Source: Asterella californica
Lineage: Eukaryota; Streptophyta; Marchantiopsida; Marchantiales; Aytoniaceae
Assembly: GCA_036924285.1 (NCBI GenBank)
Contig: JAYKYS010000004.1
Coordinates: 14,602,001 to 14,666,000 of the forward strand
Direction: 5' to 3'
Length of the DNA: 64,000 nt
Part shown: positions 22,030-31,320 of the stretch, one piece after another
How positions within the stretch are numbered: position 1 is the stretch's first letter
How the letters are laid out: each line of letters opens with the position of its first letter
Position numbers and translations under genes: made by a program
Notes under the pieces: generated by a model
Databases searched by the model: none
What the model was told of the DNA's origin: nothing
Seen by the model: the letters and a program-made list of their open reading frames with translations, nothing else

Positions 22030-22349
22030 GCTGGGTTTCGGCAGCCCCTCTCCCGCGGACTGCCCTGGTGGCAGTTCCTCCCCCACGGACTGTCCCGATG
22101 GCAGTCCTTTCGGAGATCAAGAGGACGGTCTCTTCAGCAGGGATGCAGTCCCTCAAAGAGAGACGCATGGTCTTCTTGGCCCGCGTCCTTACAGACTTGA
22201 CCCAGCTCGGCTTACAAATTTCGACTCGACTTTTAACCAAATTTCACCTCGGATTTTTCCTGACCTGCATCCCGCAAACTCTGAGTTCTCTAGGTCACGC
22301 TCTCCTCCGCGACTACTAGAAGACCTTTAGGGTTTTACATCTGGCAGTC

Positions 22350-22557
22350 GGACTCCTCCACCGATGTCACCTCGATCTTGTGTCCTTGTTACTACAACGG
22401 GCGATCTCTCTACCTTGTGGCATCAGCGACTCGGCCATATCAACCATCATTGAGTCCATGAGCTGAGCCACCGCATGTATGTTACTGGCCTCCCCTCCTT
22501 CCCACTCTCTGAGGATATTTGTCTAGCTTGTGCACACGGCAAGCATGCACGCTATCG
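22350..22557 (+). pseudogene. copia-1 pre-integrase and integrase zinc-binding region
   Basis: The continuation of copia-1 after the first insertion contains LSTLWHQRLGHI (GAG-pre-integrase motif) and a CLAC pair of cysteines at 22520 and 22529, giving the HHCC zinc-binding site of the integrase. An in-frame TGA interrupts it shortly after LGHINHH. It is cut at 22557 by the second insertion. Confidence 0.85.
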
Positions 22558-24363
22558 TGTCGGATATTGCGTGAAGGATGTCCAGGAAAACGCGAGGTTC
22601 CTGGCTGTGGAGATGTTGTGTGCTGAAACAGAGACAAGACAGAGAAAAACAACCACGAAAACGAACGCTGCGATATATACACTCCAAATGTATGTACACT
22701 GCCGGTTCTTTCTCCTAAGAGCATAGAACTGAGAACCAGACCAAAGCAGTCTGTAACCTGCTTCAAAAGCCCCTAAAAACAACCCTTGAATCACAATCTT
22801 GACCCAAAACCACCGAAGCGTAGCTCAAAGCAAGAGAAACTTCCTTTTGCTAATAGACAGAGTCACAGCAGTATCACGCGATCCAAACCCAAGTCCAAAC
22901 CACATCCATGTATAAGCTCTTAGCTAAAGCTAGCTACCACAAGCTGTATACAGCCAACCAGAACTCTAACGAACTCAAAGAGCAAAATCCGTAGCAAAGA
23001 AACCGAAAAAAGTCTATCTGTGGACTTCCTCCTTTCGCTGAATGGACTTTAGATGTCGATAGGGTCTTCTCCGCTGACTCCGTTAACCCAGGAAACCTTC
23101 AGATCCGACTCCCAACAGCCGAGATATCGTCGATTTTTTAATCGCAGGTGACCGAAACTTCAAAAATTCCTCCCTGTGGCTTAAAACCGCACACACCGCA
23201 CAAACAGATCGTCTAAACTGATATCCGTCTTCTCTGGCAGATAGATCTAGCTACCCTGAACCCAACAAGACTGGTCGTAGGTTGCGAAAACTGACATAAA
23301 TCAGCTCCCTACGGCTCAAACTTGCTCACCACACCCAAACCCAACAATCCAATTCACGTACAGTCTTCTCCTATGCGTACATGAAGACTCCCTGATCGCG
23401 TAGGCACCAAGAACGAAGAGCTTGGCTCACTGATCGCGAAGAACGACCCAATCTCAGGTCGTAAGCGAACGAAAATCTGATGTAAGCGCTTCCCTGCGAG
23501 TCAATTTCACTCAGAACTCCCAACCCGTCCGATGAAAACTCGTATCGTCTTCAATTTCCTGAAGAACTCGTTGTTCTGATCCCGATGGATCCAAGGACAG
23601 CAAGTTTGAACTCCGGAACGGCCCGAACGGTCCAACTCTCCTTCACAGGTAATTGAAAACTCCAAATCTGCTTCCTGCGTCTCAATTTCTCTCAGAACAC
23701 AACCCCTGATCCGTCTCTTCACAAACCATCTTAACCTGTGCGTAGCTTGCATAGATCTGAACCCGATGACACCTTGCGCGCGTGTATTGGACTTCTCAAT
23801 TCTCCAAAACGTCCACCGACAGGTCGTAAGAACAAGCAAACCTCTTAAGCAACTCCCTTACGTCAGTCTCTGTACGTACAAAGTTCTCTCAATAATGAGG
23901 AAGCTGGCCCCTTGCGTCTTTGATATAAGGCCTGAAGCCTCAAATACCTAGTCAGCAAGTAAACTAGGGCCTAGCTTGATTTTACCTTCTTTCGAGTCGC
24001 ATAACTTCTTCACTAGATGTCCAAACGACGTAAACAAGATGCCCATGGAAAGCTAACAATGAGCTCTACCCATCTATGTGATGAAAGTGAAGATCCGAAG
24101 TTGCGCCAAAAGCTCGTAAGCTGGAGCCTAGCTTGTTTTCTCCATCTTTCGAGTCCTGTAACTTCTCCACTAGGCGTCCAAACAAAGTAGATGAAGTGCA
24201 TATGGAAAGCTGACAAGTAGCTCTACCCATCTATGCGATGAAAATGGAGATCCGAAATGATGCGAAAAGCCCGTAAGCTAGGGCCTAGCTTGTCTTTCTC
24301 ATGAGAGTCTTTGAAGCGACAAGCATCGAAGTTTGAATTTCAGATAGGAGCCGGTCCACGACA
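22558..24363. mobile_element. 1.8-kb insertion with TGTCGG...CGACA ends (possible solo LTR)
   Basis: The copia frame is continuous when 22558-24363 and a 2-bp CG duplication are removed, so the limits are precise. The ends share six bases with the gypsy LTR ends in the same window, but the body is not visibly alike. No protein-coding frame of note is present. The right third is a tandem repeat. The termini suit a solo LTR, but I could not find a 4-5 bp target duplication. Confidence 0.6.
23964..24300. repeat. 157-bp tandem repeat, about 2.1 copies
   Basis: Units start at 23964, 24121 and 24278 with CTAGGGCCTAGCTTG or a close variant and contain a TTTCGAGTC...ACTTC block and GAGCTCTACCCATCTATG or a variant. 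Repeats of this kind occur in LTRs of large plant retrotransposons. The third copy is cut off. Confidence 0.85.
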
Positions 24364-27258
24364 CGAAAACGCACTAAATTCCCATGTGCCAACTCCACTC
24401 GATCCACTCGTCCTCTGACACTGGTCCATTCTGATATTAGTGGTCGCATCTCTCCTTGCACCTTTTCTGGCTATGAGTATTTCATCACCTTTATTGATGA
24501 CTACTCGCGCTACACTGTCACTCGTCTTCTCTACTATAAGAGCAACTGTTTTGCTGCTTTCCGGGACTATCTGGCATTTGTTGAGCGCGCCACTGGTCAA
24601 TCTCTTGTCACTTTGCGGTCTGACAATGACGGAGAATATCGTTCAGCTGCTTTTGACGCTTTCTGTAGCGAGTGTGGCATCCAGCTTCAATTCATAGTCC
24701 CTTACTCTCCTCAGCAGAATGGCGTTGCTGAACGCAAGAACCGCAGCTTGCTTGATGTTGTCCGTTCTATGCTTTTCACTTCCAGTCTTATCAAGCCTTT
24801 CTGGGGTGAAGCAATCACATGCGCCACCTTCCTCCATAACCGGTGTCCGTCTAAGGCTATCCCGTCTATGACCACACCTTATGAACTCTGGCACTCCTAT
24901 GCCTCCACAACTCCTCGCCGACCCGATCTCTCTTTTCTGCGCGTCTTTGGTTGTCGCGCTTTTTCCCAGGTCCTCGAGGTTGAGCGCACAAAGCTCGATG
25001 ATCGCTCTCATGAGTGTATCTTCCTCGGCTATAACGGCCAGAGTAAAGGCTACCATCTCCAAAGAAAATCTGACGGTCATACCTTCACCTCTCGTGATGT
25101 TATCTTCGATGAGTCTTTCTCGACTCTCCCTCGCACACCCACCCCCTCTACTGATCTCACACTCACTCAAGCGTCTCCTGAGACCGACGTCTATTTTTAT
25201 CATACTGTGCCCGTCTCTTCTGCTGACCCAGCTTATGTTCCGTCCATCTCTCCCGGTTTCTCTTCAGTGGGAGTTTCTCTGCCATCTCCTGCTGGTCCAG
25301 CTCCAACCCAATCCGTTGGTCTTGGATCTGGAGGAGGAGTCTCTAGCAGTCATGGCTCCGGCGGAGGAGTCACCAGCAATACACAGTCTAGTGGGAGCAG
25401 TCGCCCTCCACGTTCTCACTGCTCAAACCATCACTCTCCTCCTGCAGAGAACTTGAGCCCGCGCCATCCTTATCTTCGGCGCACATCACCACGCTCACCA
25501 CGAGTTTCCGGTCCTACTCACAACGAGTCCTCCCTTCCTCCATTGGATTTCCCAGCACCCCCTCCATTGAGACGATCAGCTCGACATTCAGTTCCTCCAC
25601 AACGGAACCCAGATGAAGACTACGACCCTTCATCGCTGATCCTGAAGTCTCGAAAGAACACCAAGCGTGCACTGATGGTAACTCTCAAACCTGTGCCAAT
25701 AGAATCTGTTTCTTACACAGAAGCAGTATCTTCTCTTGACGCCGATCAGTGGAGAAGAGCAATAGAGGAGGAGTTAGATTCGTGAGAATCTAACGGCATT
25801 TGGAAGCTCACCGACTTGCCACAAGGACGCCGACCGATAACATGTAAGTGGATCTTTAAGTTAAAACTTAATACCGATGGGTCCATTGCTTGTTATAAGA
25901 CAAGACTAGTGGCTCATGGTTTCATCCAGATCTACGGGTTGGATTACACAAAAACTTTTTCTCCTGTAGTCCGCATTCAGTCAATACGGCTCATCCTTGT
26001 CATCTCAGCGTAGTATAACCTACATGTACATCAAATGGATGTTAAAATTGTGTTTCTGAATAGAACACTTAACGAGGAAATATACATGAGTGTTCCGGAG
26101 GGAGTGACTACAGCAAGACACAGTCAAGTATATAGATTGCTTAAGACTCTCTACGGTCTTAAACAATCATCAAGAGAATGATACTTGATCATCGACAACT
26201 TCTTGCTTTCTCTTGGATTTGCTAAGTCCGGTGCAGACAGAAACGTTTACTACTTGCACCAGAAACAGCACTTCGTCATCCTTGCTCTCTACGTGGATGA
26301 CACTGTGATTGTCAGTAGCAATGAGGCTCTACTATCCAAAGAGAAATTAAGCTCACGGTTCAAAATGACAGACGTCAGTCCAATCCATCACTGCCTTAGC
26401 ATTGAAATAAACCGTGATCCATCTTCTGGCACTATCAGACTTAGTCAAACTTTGTATTTGACACAGAAACTATTTCAGTTTGACTTACAGGATTGCAAAC
26501 TTGTAAGCACCCCTCTAGTTACAAGTGAGAAACTTTCCTCGGATGACTCTCCTGTCACTGAGGATGAAAAGAAGCTATGTAATAGTTATCCTTACCAGAG
26601 TGCAGCTGGCTCTACTAATTGGGCCGCAGTATGCCCTCGTCCTGATTTGTCTTATCCCATTAGTGTACTCTCCCAGTTCATGAGTAGTCCTGGACCTAGA
26701 CACATTGTCGCTATGAAGCGGATTTTCTGTTACATCAAGGGAACTTTAAATTTGTACCTTGAGTATGCTCACTCACCCCATTCCTACTCTCTGTTCGGTT
26801 ACACCGATGCTGACTGGGGAGGACATGCGGAGACAAGACGATCCACATCAGGTCATTGCTTCATCTACTCTGGAGGAGCCATCAGCTGGTCCTCTAAGAG
26901 ACAGAAGTCAATAGCCCTGTCAAGTACAGAGGCAAAATATGTAGCTCTTAGCACGAGCTGTTCAGAGACAATCTGGTTACGTCAGCTCTTGACTGACGTC
27001 GGATTGCACGACAAGGAGCCCACTGTTACATATTGCGACAATCAAAGTGCAATGGCCCTTGTCGACACTAGCAAGTTCCACGACCGTACAAAGCACATCG
27101 ACATCTGATATCACTTCATCAAAGATCACGTCGCTGAAAAAGTTATAGAAGTTAGATATTGTCCTACCGAGGACATGGTTGCAGATATTCTGACAAAGAG
27201 ATTACCAGCTCCCAAGTTGGACTATCTACTACCAAAGCTAGGAATGCTTTCTAGCTAA
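24364..27258 (+). pseudogene. copia-1 integrase, reverse transcriptase and RNase H (in-frame stops)
   Basis: One frame runs from about 24373 to the native TAA at 27256-27258, interrupted by TGA 25783, TAG 26011, TGA 26179 and TGA 27106. The integrase core has FIDDYSR (Asp 24496), RSDNDGE (Asp 24622) and NGVAERKN (Glu 24730), giving a DX35E spacing. A Ser/Pro-rich linker follows (25150-25600). The reverse transcriptase has WIFKLKL, an FSPVVR motif and the catalytic YVDD at 26290-26301. RNase H has GYTDADWGG, SSTEAKYVAL and YCDNQSA. No frameshift was found in this part; decay is by point mutation, mostly C-to-T type. Confidence 0.92.
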
Positions 27259-27293
27259 GTAATATCTTTATCGGAACTGTTACTGAGTGGGAG

Positions 27294-27548
27294 TGTTAGA
27301 ATACAAGTGTGAATACTCCTTTATACAGCAACCAGTTCAGGTTATTAGATGGTGACCTTTCGTAAGGTCACCAAGACCAAGACCCAAGGTATATTATCCA
27401 GGCCCAAGGCCATTGTACATTATTGAGTAATCATTTACTTGGTTCTGTCCACACTCTCTTGAGGAGCTCTCCCACACTCTCATACTGTCCTTATGCCGTG
27501 ACTTAGAGTTTTGCCTTAGCCTATTCTACTAGCAGTCCATTTCCGACA
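27294..27548 (+). repeat. copia-1 3' LTR
   Basis: 255 bp beginning TGTTAGAATAC and ending TTTCCGACA, preceded by the purine-rich GAGTGGGAG (polypurine tract). Its last bases form one arm of the palindrome at 27536-27582. Confidence 0.9.
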
Positions 27549-27582
27549 GTGTCAAACCTAGTTTGACACTGTCGGAAATGGA
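27536..27582. repeat. 22-bp perfect palindrome at the copia-1 right end
   Basis: Arms 27536-27557 and 27561-27582 are exact reverse complements around a 3-nt centre (CTA). The left arm includes the last 13 bases of the 3' LTR, so the LTR end has been copied in inverted orientation outside the element. Confidence 0.9.
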
Positions 27583-27728
27583 GTTTCGGGGTTCACCCGT
27601 CGAATCCCACGAGGTCCTAAAGAGGTGCTCCGTGATTACGTGAAGGACTTTCAGCTAAACTCGTCGTGATCTCGTCACATATACACATGTTATATTTTTA
27701 ATTTTGAACTGTTCACAGAGAGAGTACC
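27583..27728. repeat. Right copy of the copia-1 flank
   Basis: Matches 9723-9893 up to the GAGAGAGTACC that abuts the 5' LTR on the left side; then unique sequence follows. It lacks about 25 bp including one arm of the left-flank hairpin. Confidence 0.85.
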
Positions 27729-29260
27729 GTCATTCCTTTAACATGATAAACGATAGACTGCTAGCAGACAGAAGTTTAAAGTCTTACATGAGGACCGACG
27801 CACAGCCTTGCATACTCGTATCAGTCGGGTGAAAGTCTGATATTTGAAGAGCGCGGAGTTTTCAGCTCTGTTCTAAAATCTATCTCTTCAAGTTTTCTAA
27901 ACAGATCAAAATACCGTGGCTCTCTTCTCGTCAAGAGTTGATATCAGAATTAGACGAATTGATGCAGGTGATGTGCCAAGACAAGACACCACACCCTCTT
28001 CAAGCGTAGTACTTAGCCGTACAGAGTTACGCCTATGTACGTTCTATTCAGACTTATTTTTCATGTGCTCTTGCTGACCATGGGGTTCGGGTTGAGGCCC
28101 GCCCCCCGAAGCCAAATTAAGGGCTTAAACCCTAAGATTAATCTTCAGCTTTGTTTATGTGACACTACGTGTTTACTTTTACAAAATTTCTCTGTATCGT
28201 CTGGACTGAAGAGTGAGATTGATGTGGAAAAATATGCGATTTCTAGTAATCATTTACGTGTAATCACTGCTTGATTTACAAAACTTCACTATATGGATTT
28301 TATTCGGAATAGCTCTAAAAAGGTTTTAGAAGGTTTATATTAGTTGTTTTCTAATTTTTTGAATCCTCTATTTTTTGTTCACCAAAATGGGAGATTACGT
28401 TATGAGTTCAAGTTCAGTTATAAGAATTAAGTTCAGTTATAAGCTTCAAAACCCCACACAGAAAAAAGACTAATTTCAGCCAACTTAATAGATTAATTCC
28501 GAAGTCAAAATTTTATGTACTTATAAACTTTTATACTCTTTATTTCAAAACTGTGGTTTGAACCTCTACCGACGAGGTTAAAACCACAGTTGTACACAGT
28601 TCTATGAGCGAAACGTACTCTGAGCGTTTCGCTCATGCACTGAACTTGCCATTTTCGGGTTGAATTGCCATGCAACTTGCCGTTTTTGGGCTCACAAAGA
28701 ACTGACAACTGCTATGTAATTTTCGATCATTTGTGAGCGAAATGTGCTAGATGTGTTCCTCTTGTCACCCACCTCTAAACCTAAATCGGAATACCAGGAT
28801 TTCCAGTTTGAACCTCGAGCGTGTTGTTATGAAATGGACATGGATTTATACTATCATGACTCTCTTTATTCCCGTCGTGTTTCAATTAACTTCGGTTACG
28901 GACTGTGTTTAAACCTACCTAGACGTCAAGATCCGTCCACTCAGTCTTAAACTTTGCTTCGAAAAAGATGCATTTTTAAAGAATATTCCTTTTTAGGTTT
29001 GACACCCCCTAATAAGGTATCCGTTGAGAACTTAGACGGTGTCACAGAACTCCCAGAGTTTGCAGCAACTCTGGAGTTCATCAGAGAGCTGTAAACTCTT
29101 GAAGCCTTGCGTGTCACAAGTAAGAGCATCTTCGCACCTAGATTATTGAGTTTATTTGTTGGTCTATCACTCGTGCGAGTTAAGATTGGTAATAAACGAG
29201 TGGATCAGACCGTCTACATTTTCTGTGGAAATTTGTTTTGACCAGATCTGTACATAATCT
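27729..29260. other. No gene recognised
   Basis: Low-complexity and unique DNA between the two copia elements. Short frames exist on both strands but carry no recognisable domain. Confidence 0.35.
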
Positions 29261-29269
29261 CGCAGGTTG

Positions 29270-29571
29270 GGAAGGGGGTATTGACCGGAGACTATTGCTT
29301 TAATCGATGCCAAAATAGTAGAGCATGAGTCTTTGCCCGAAAAGCATTCCAGGGAGAACATGCGCACTCCTGCTGAAAAGTTGTGCGAGGTATTCAAGTT
29401 TACTTGTTTTCCAAGGGACACATCAGAGATAAAAAAACAAGTGAGAGGCGGTTATAGCAAGATACAAGAAAATTAGAGATCACAATGCATTGGCAAGCAA
29501 TGCTTCTTATGTTGCCATACATCGTCTAGAGAGAAAAGAGAATAAACTTCTTAAGAACTATCTCCAGTATT
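29270..29571 (+). pseudogene. Left part of an older reading frame interrupted by copia-2
   Basis: From about 29310 the plus strand can be read as a Lys/Glu-rich protein segment (MRTPAEKLCEVFKF and nearby), with a stop near 29475. A shifted frame (ASNASYVAIHRLERKENKLL) then runs into the copia-2 insertion site at 29571. The frame continues on the other side of copia-2 at 34456. I do not recognise the N-terminal part. Its position beside a Harbinger transposase suggests it belonged to the same transposon, since PIF/Harbinger elements carry a second protein, but this is inference. Confidence 0.4.
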
Positions 29572-29859
29572 TGTGAAATTTATAGCACAATGCACAGAAA
29601 AGAAAGCTTGCCTGTATTCTCAGAAATGCAAAGCGAAGATACAAGCCTCATCAGAGAAGCGAACTGATATACGATCAGGAAACTATTGTACTCACTGCTA
29701 AACTTATCTGATCCTATCTACATGAACAGTCGAAATAAATTTCTCCTGTCAGATCATGTGCATCTGATTTGTCTTGCTGTCTGCCAGCTAGTACTTCCTC
29801 TGATCCAGGCAATATAACATGTGATACTGAAGCTTGTTGCTTTTAATACAAAGTCAACA
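29572..29859 (-). repeat. copia-2 3' LTR (element sense)
   Basis: 288 bp; on the minus strand it starts TGTTGACTTTG. It matches 34164-34455 with about one difference per 10-15 bases, suggesting considerable age. Confidence 0.88.
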
Positions 29860-29866
29860 ATCTCGC

Positions 29867-31320
29867 TCAAAGACAAGCGTCACTTATACTCATCAGACTA
29901 CGAAATCGTTTGTGTTTTTCAAAGATAAGACCTTTGGTCAACACGTCAGCCACCATATTTCCAGTCGGACGATAAATGATTTGTACCGTTCCTTTCTTGA
30001 CTTCATCCCAAATGAAATGGTGCTGCACTTCTACATGCTTCGTTCGACCATGAAAGACTGGATTTTTAACGAGTGATAGACAACCTGTATTGTCATTGTA
30101 AATCACAGTTGGTTCTGATTGAGGACATCTGATCTTCATCAGCAGTCTCCGTAATCAGATTCCTTCTTTAGTAGCTTGCGTGCAAGTTACATATTCAGCT
30201 TCTGTGGTAGATAGTGCCACAGTAGGTTGTCGCTTACTGTTCCAAGTTATGGCAGCATTTGCCAACTTGAAAACATAGCCCGTGGTGGATCGTCTGGTAT
30301 ATGGATCTCTAGCATAATCTGCATCACCTAATCCATGAAAATGTACTTCCTGAGTACCTGCAATAGTTCCTTGGTAGTAGATATTGTAATTCATCATTCT
30401 TTTGATATATCGTATCTCTTTGTACCAATGAAATATTGTGGCCCCGGATCCTCCATGAACTTACTGATTTCTCCAACCCCGTAAGCCAGATCTGGTCGAG
30501 TACCTGTCATTCTCACATAATTCTTGCAACGATACTGCGATAAGGGATGCTACCCATCTCTTCTCTCTCAGCTTCCGTCTTTGCACTCATGTCCTTTGAA
30601 AGTTTCACACTATGATCTATCGGTGTTTGGACAGACTTGCAGTCCTCCATTCCAAAACGTTTGAGCACGTTGAGGAAATATTGCAGCTGAGAAATGATTA
30701 GAATTCTTTTCTCTCTGTCTCGGTAAATCTGTAAGCCGATGATGAACTTCACCGACCCAAGGTCAGTCATTGTGAAACAACCTGCTATGTATAATTTGAC
30801 CTCTAACATTAAATCTTTACGGTTGGACAGTAATAATAGATCATCAATGTAGAGCGCAACAACTATCAGTTTCTTCTCTCTAGACATCATGTAGACGTTA
30901 GAATCAGCTTTACTACGTATGAAACTTTTTTCATGAAATGACTTGTCGATGGTGTCATTCCACTCGTAGACAGATTGTCTAAGCCCGAAAATGCTCTTAA
31001 GGCACCGTAGTACCAAATGCTCTTTCTCCTTGATGATAGAACCTTCAGGTTGCTTGAGATAAATCTCCTCGATCACATCCGCATTCAGTAAGACCGTCTT
31101 AACGTCCATCTGGTCTGCTTCATAATCCTTCTCGGCTGCTACAGCTAGCAAAGTACAGATTGAATTCAGCTTCACCACCGGACTATACGTATCGGTAAAA
31201 TCTATATCTCCGATTTGAGTATAGTCTTTTGCAACTAAAGGTGATTTGTATCTAACGACTGAACCATCTGCTCCATACTTCACCTTGAAAACCCATCGAA
31301 CATCAATCTTTTATCTCCCC
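29867..31320 (-). pseudogene. copia-2 reverse transcriptase and RNase H
   Basis: A minus-strand frame 31283-30513 encodes RT, with TYSPVVK, MDVKTVLLNA, the catalytic box YIDD at 30852-30841, and the C-terminal CKSVQTPI motif. A frame break near 30.4-30.5 kb separates it from RNase H (30397-30155: GDADYARD, ALSTTEAEYV). Another change around 30.15 kb precedes the last segment (30139-29867: YNDNTGCL, GRTKHVEV, VADVLTKG). All domains are recognisable and none is continuous. Confidence 0.88.

Larger units (their letters stand above)
11695..22349. mobile_element. Insertion into copia-1: GC-rich element of unknown class carrying gypsy insertions
   Basis: The 7-bp GGACTCC is present on both sides (11688-11694 and 22350-22356), and the copia frame continues cleanly when the insert and one copy are removed. 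Taking out the solo LTR and the gypsy element leaves about 1.25 kb (11695-12072, 13359-13564 and 21687-22349). This remainder is GC-rich towards its right end, has no recognisable protein and carries a pair of repeated hairpins. It begins AATAGTCC and ends GGCAGTC, with no convincing terminal inverted repeat. A 7-bp duplication does not settle the class. Confidence 0.65.
9894..27548 (+). mobile_element. Ty1/copia LTR retrotransposon (copia-1), split by nested insertions
   Basis: Bounded by LTRs at 9894-10150 and 27294-27548, followed on the left by a tRNA-Met-type primer site. The coding order is gag, protease, integrase, reverse transcriptase, RNase H, which defines Ty1/copia (Pseudoviridae). 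Two insertions, 11695-22349 and 22558-24363, interrupt the coding region. With these removed the element is about 5.2 kb, a normal size. At both junctions the copia reading frame resumes exactly, so the insertion points are well determined. It carries several in-frame stops and at least two frameshifts, so it is dead. No matching 5-bp target duplication is present at the outer edges, because the right side is rearranged. Confidence 0.93.

Noticed and set aside
21657..22330. Overlapping open frames in the GC-rich stretch
   Set aside because: Long frames on both strands are expected in GC-rich repeated DNA; they follow the hairpin repeats and show no protein family.
24643..25203. Minus-strand 186-codon frame
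   Set aside because: It is a shadow of the copia-1 integrase frame; the plus strand carries all the catalytic motifs.
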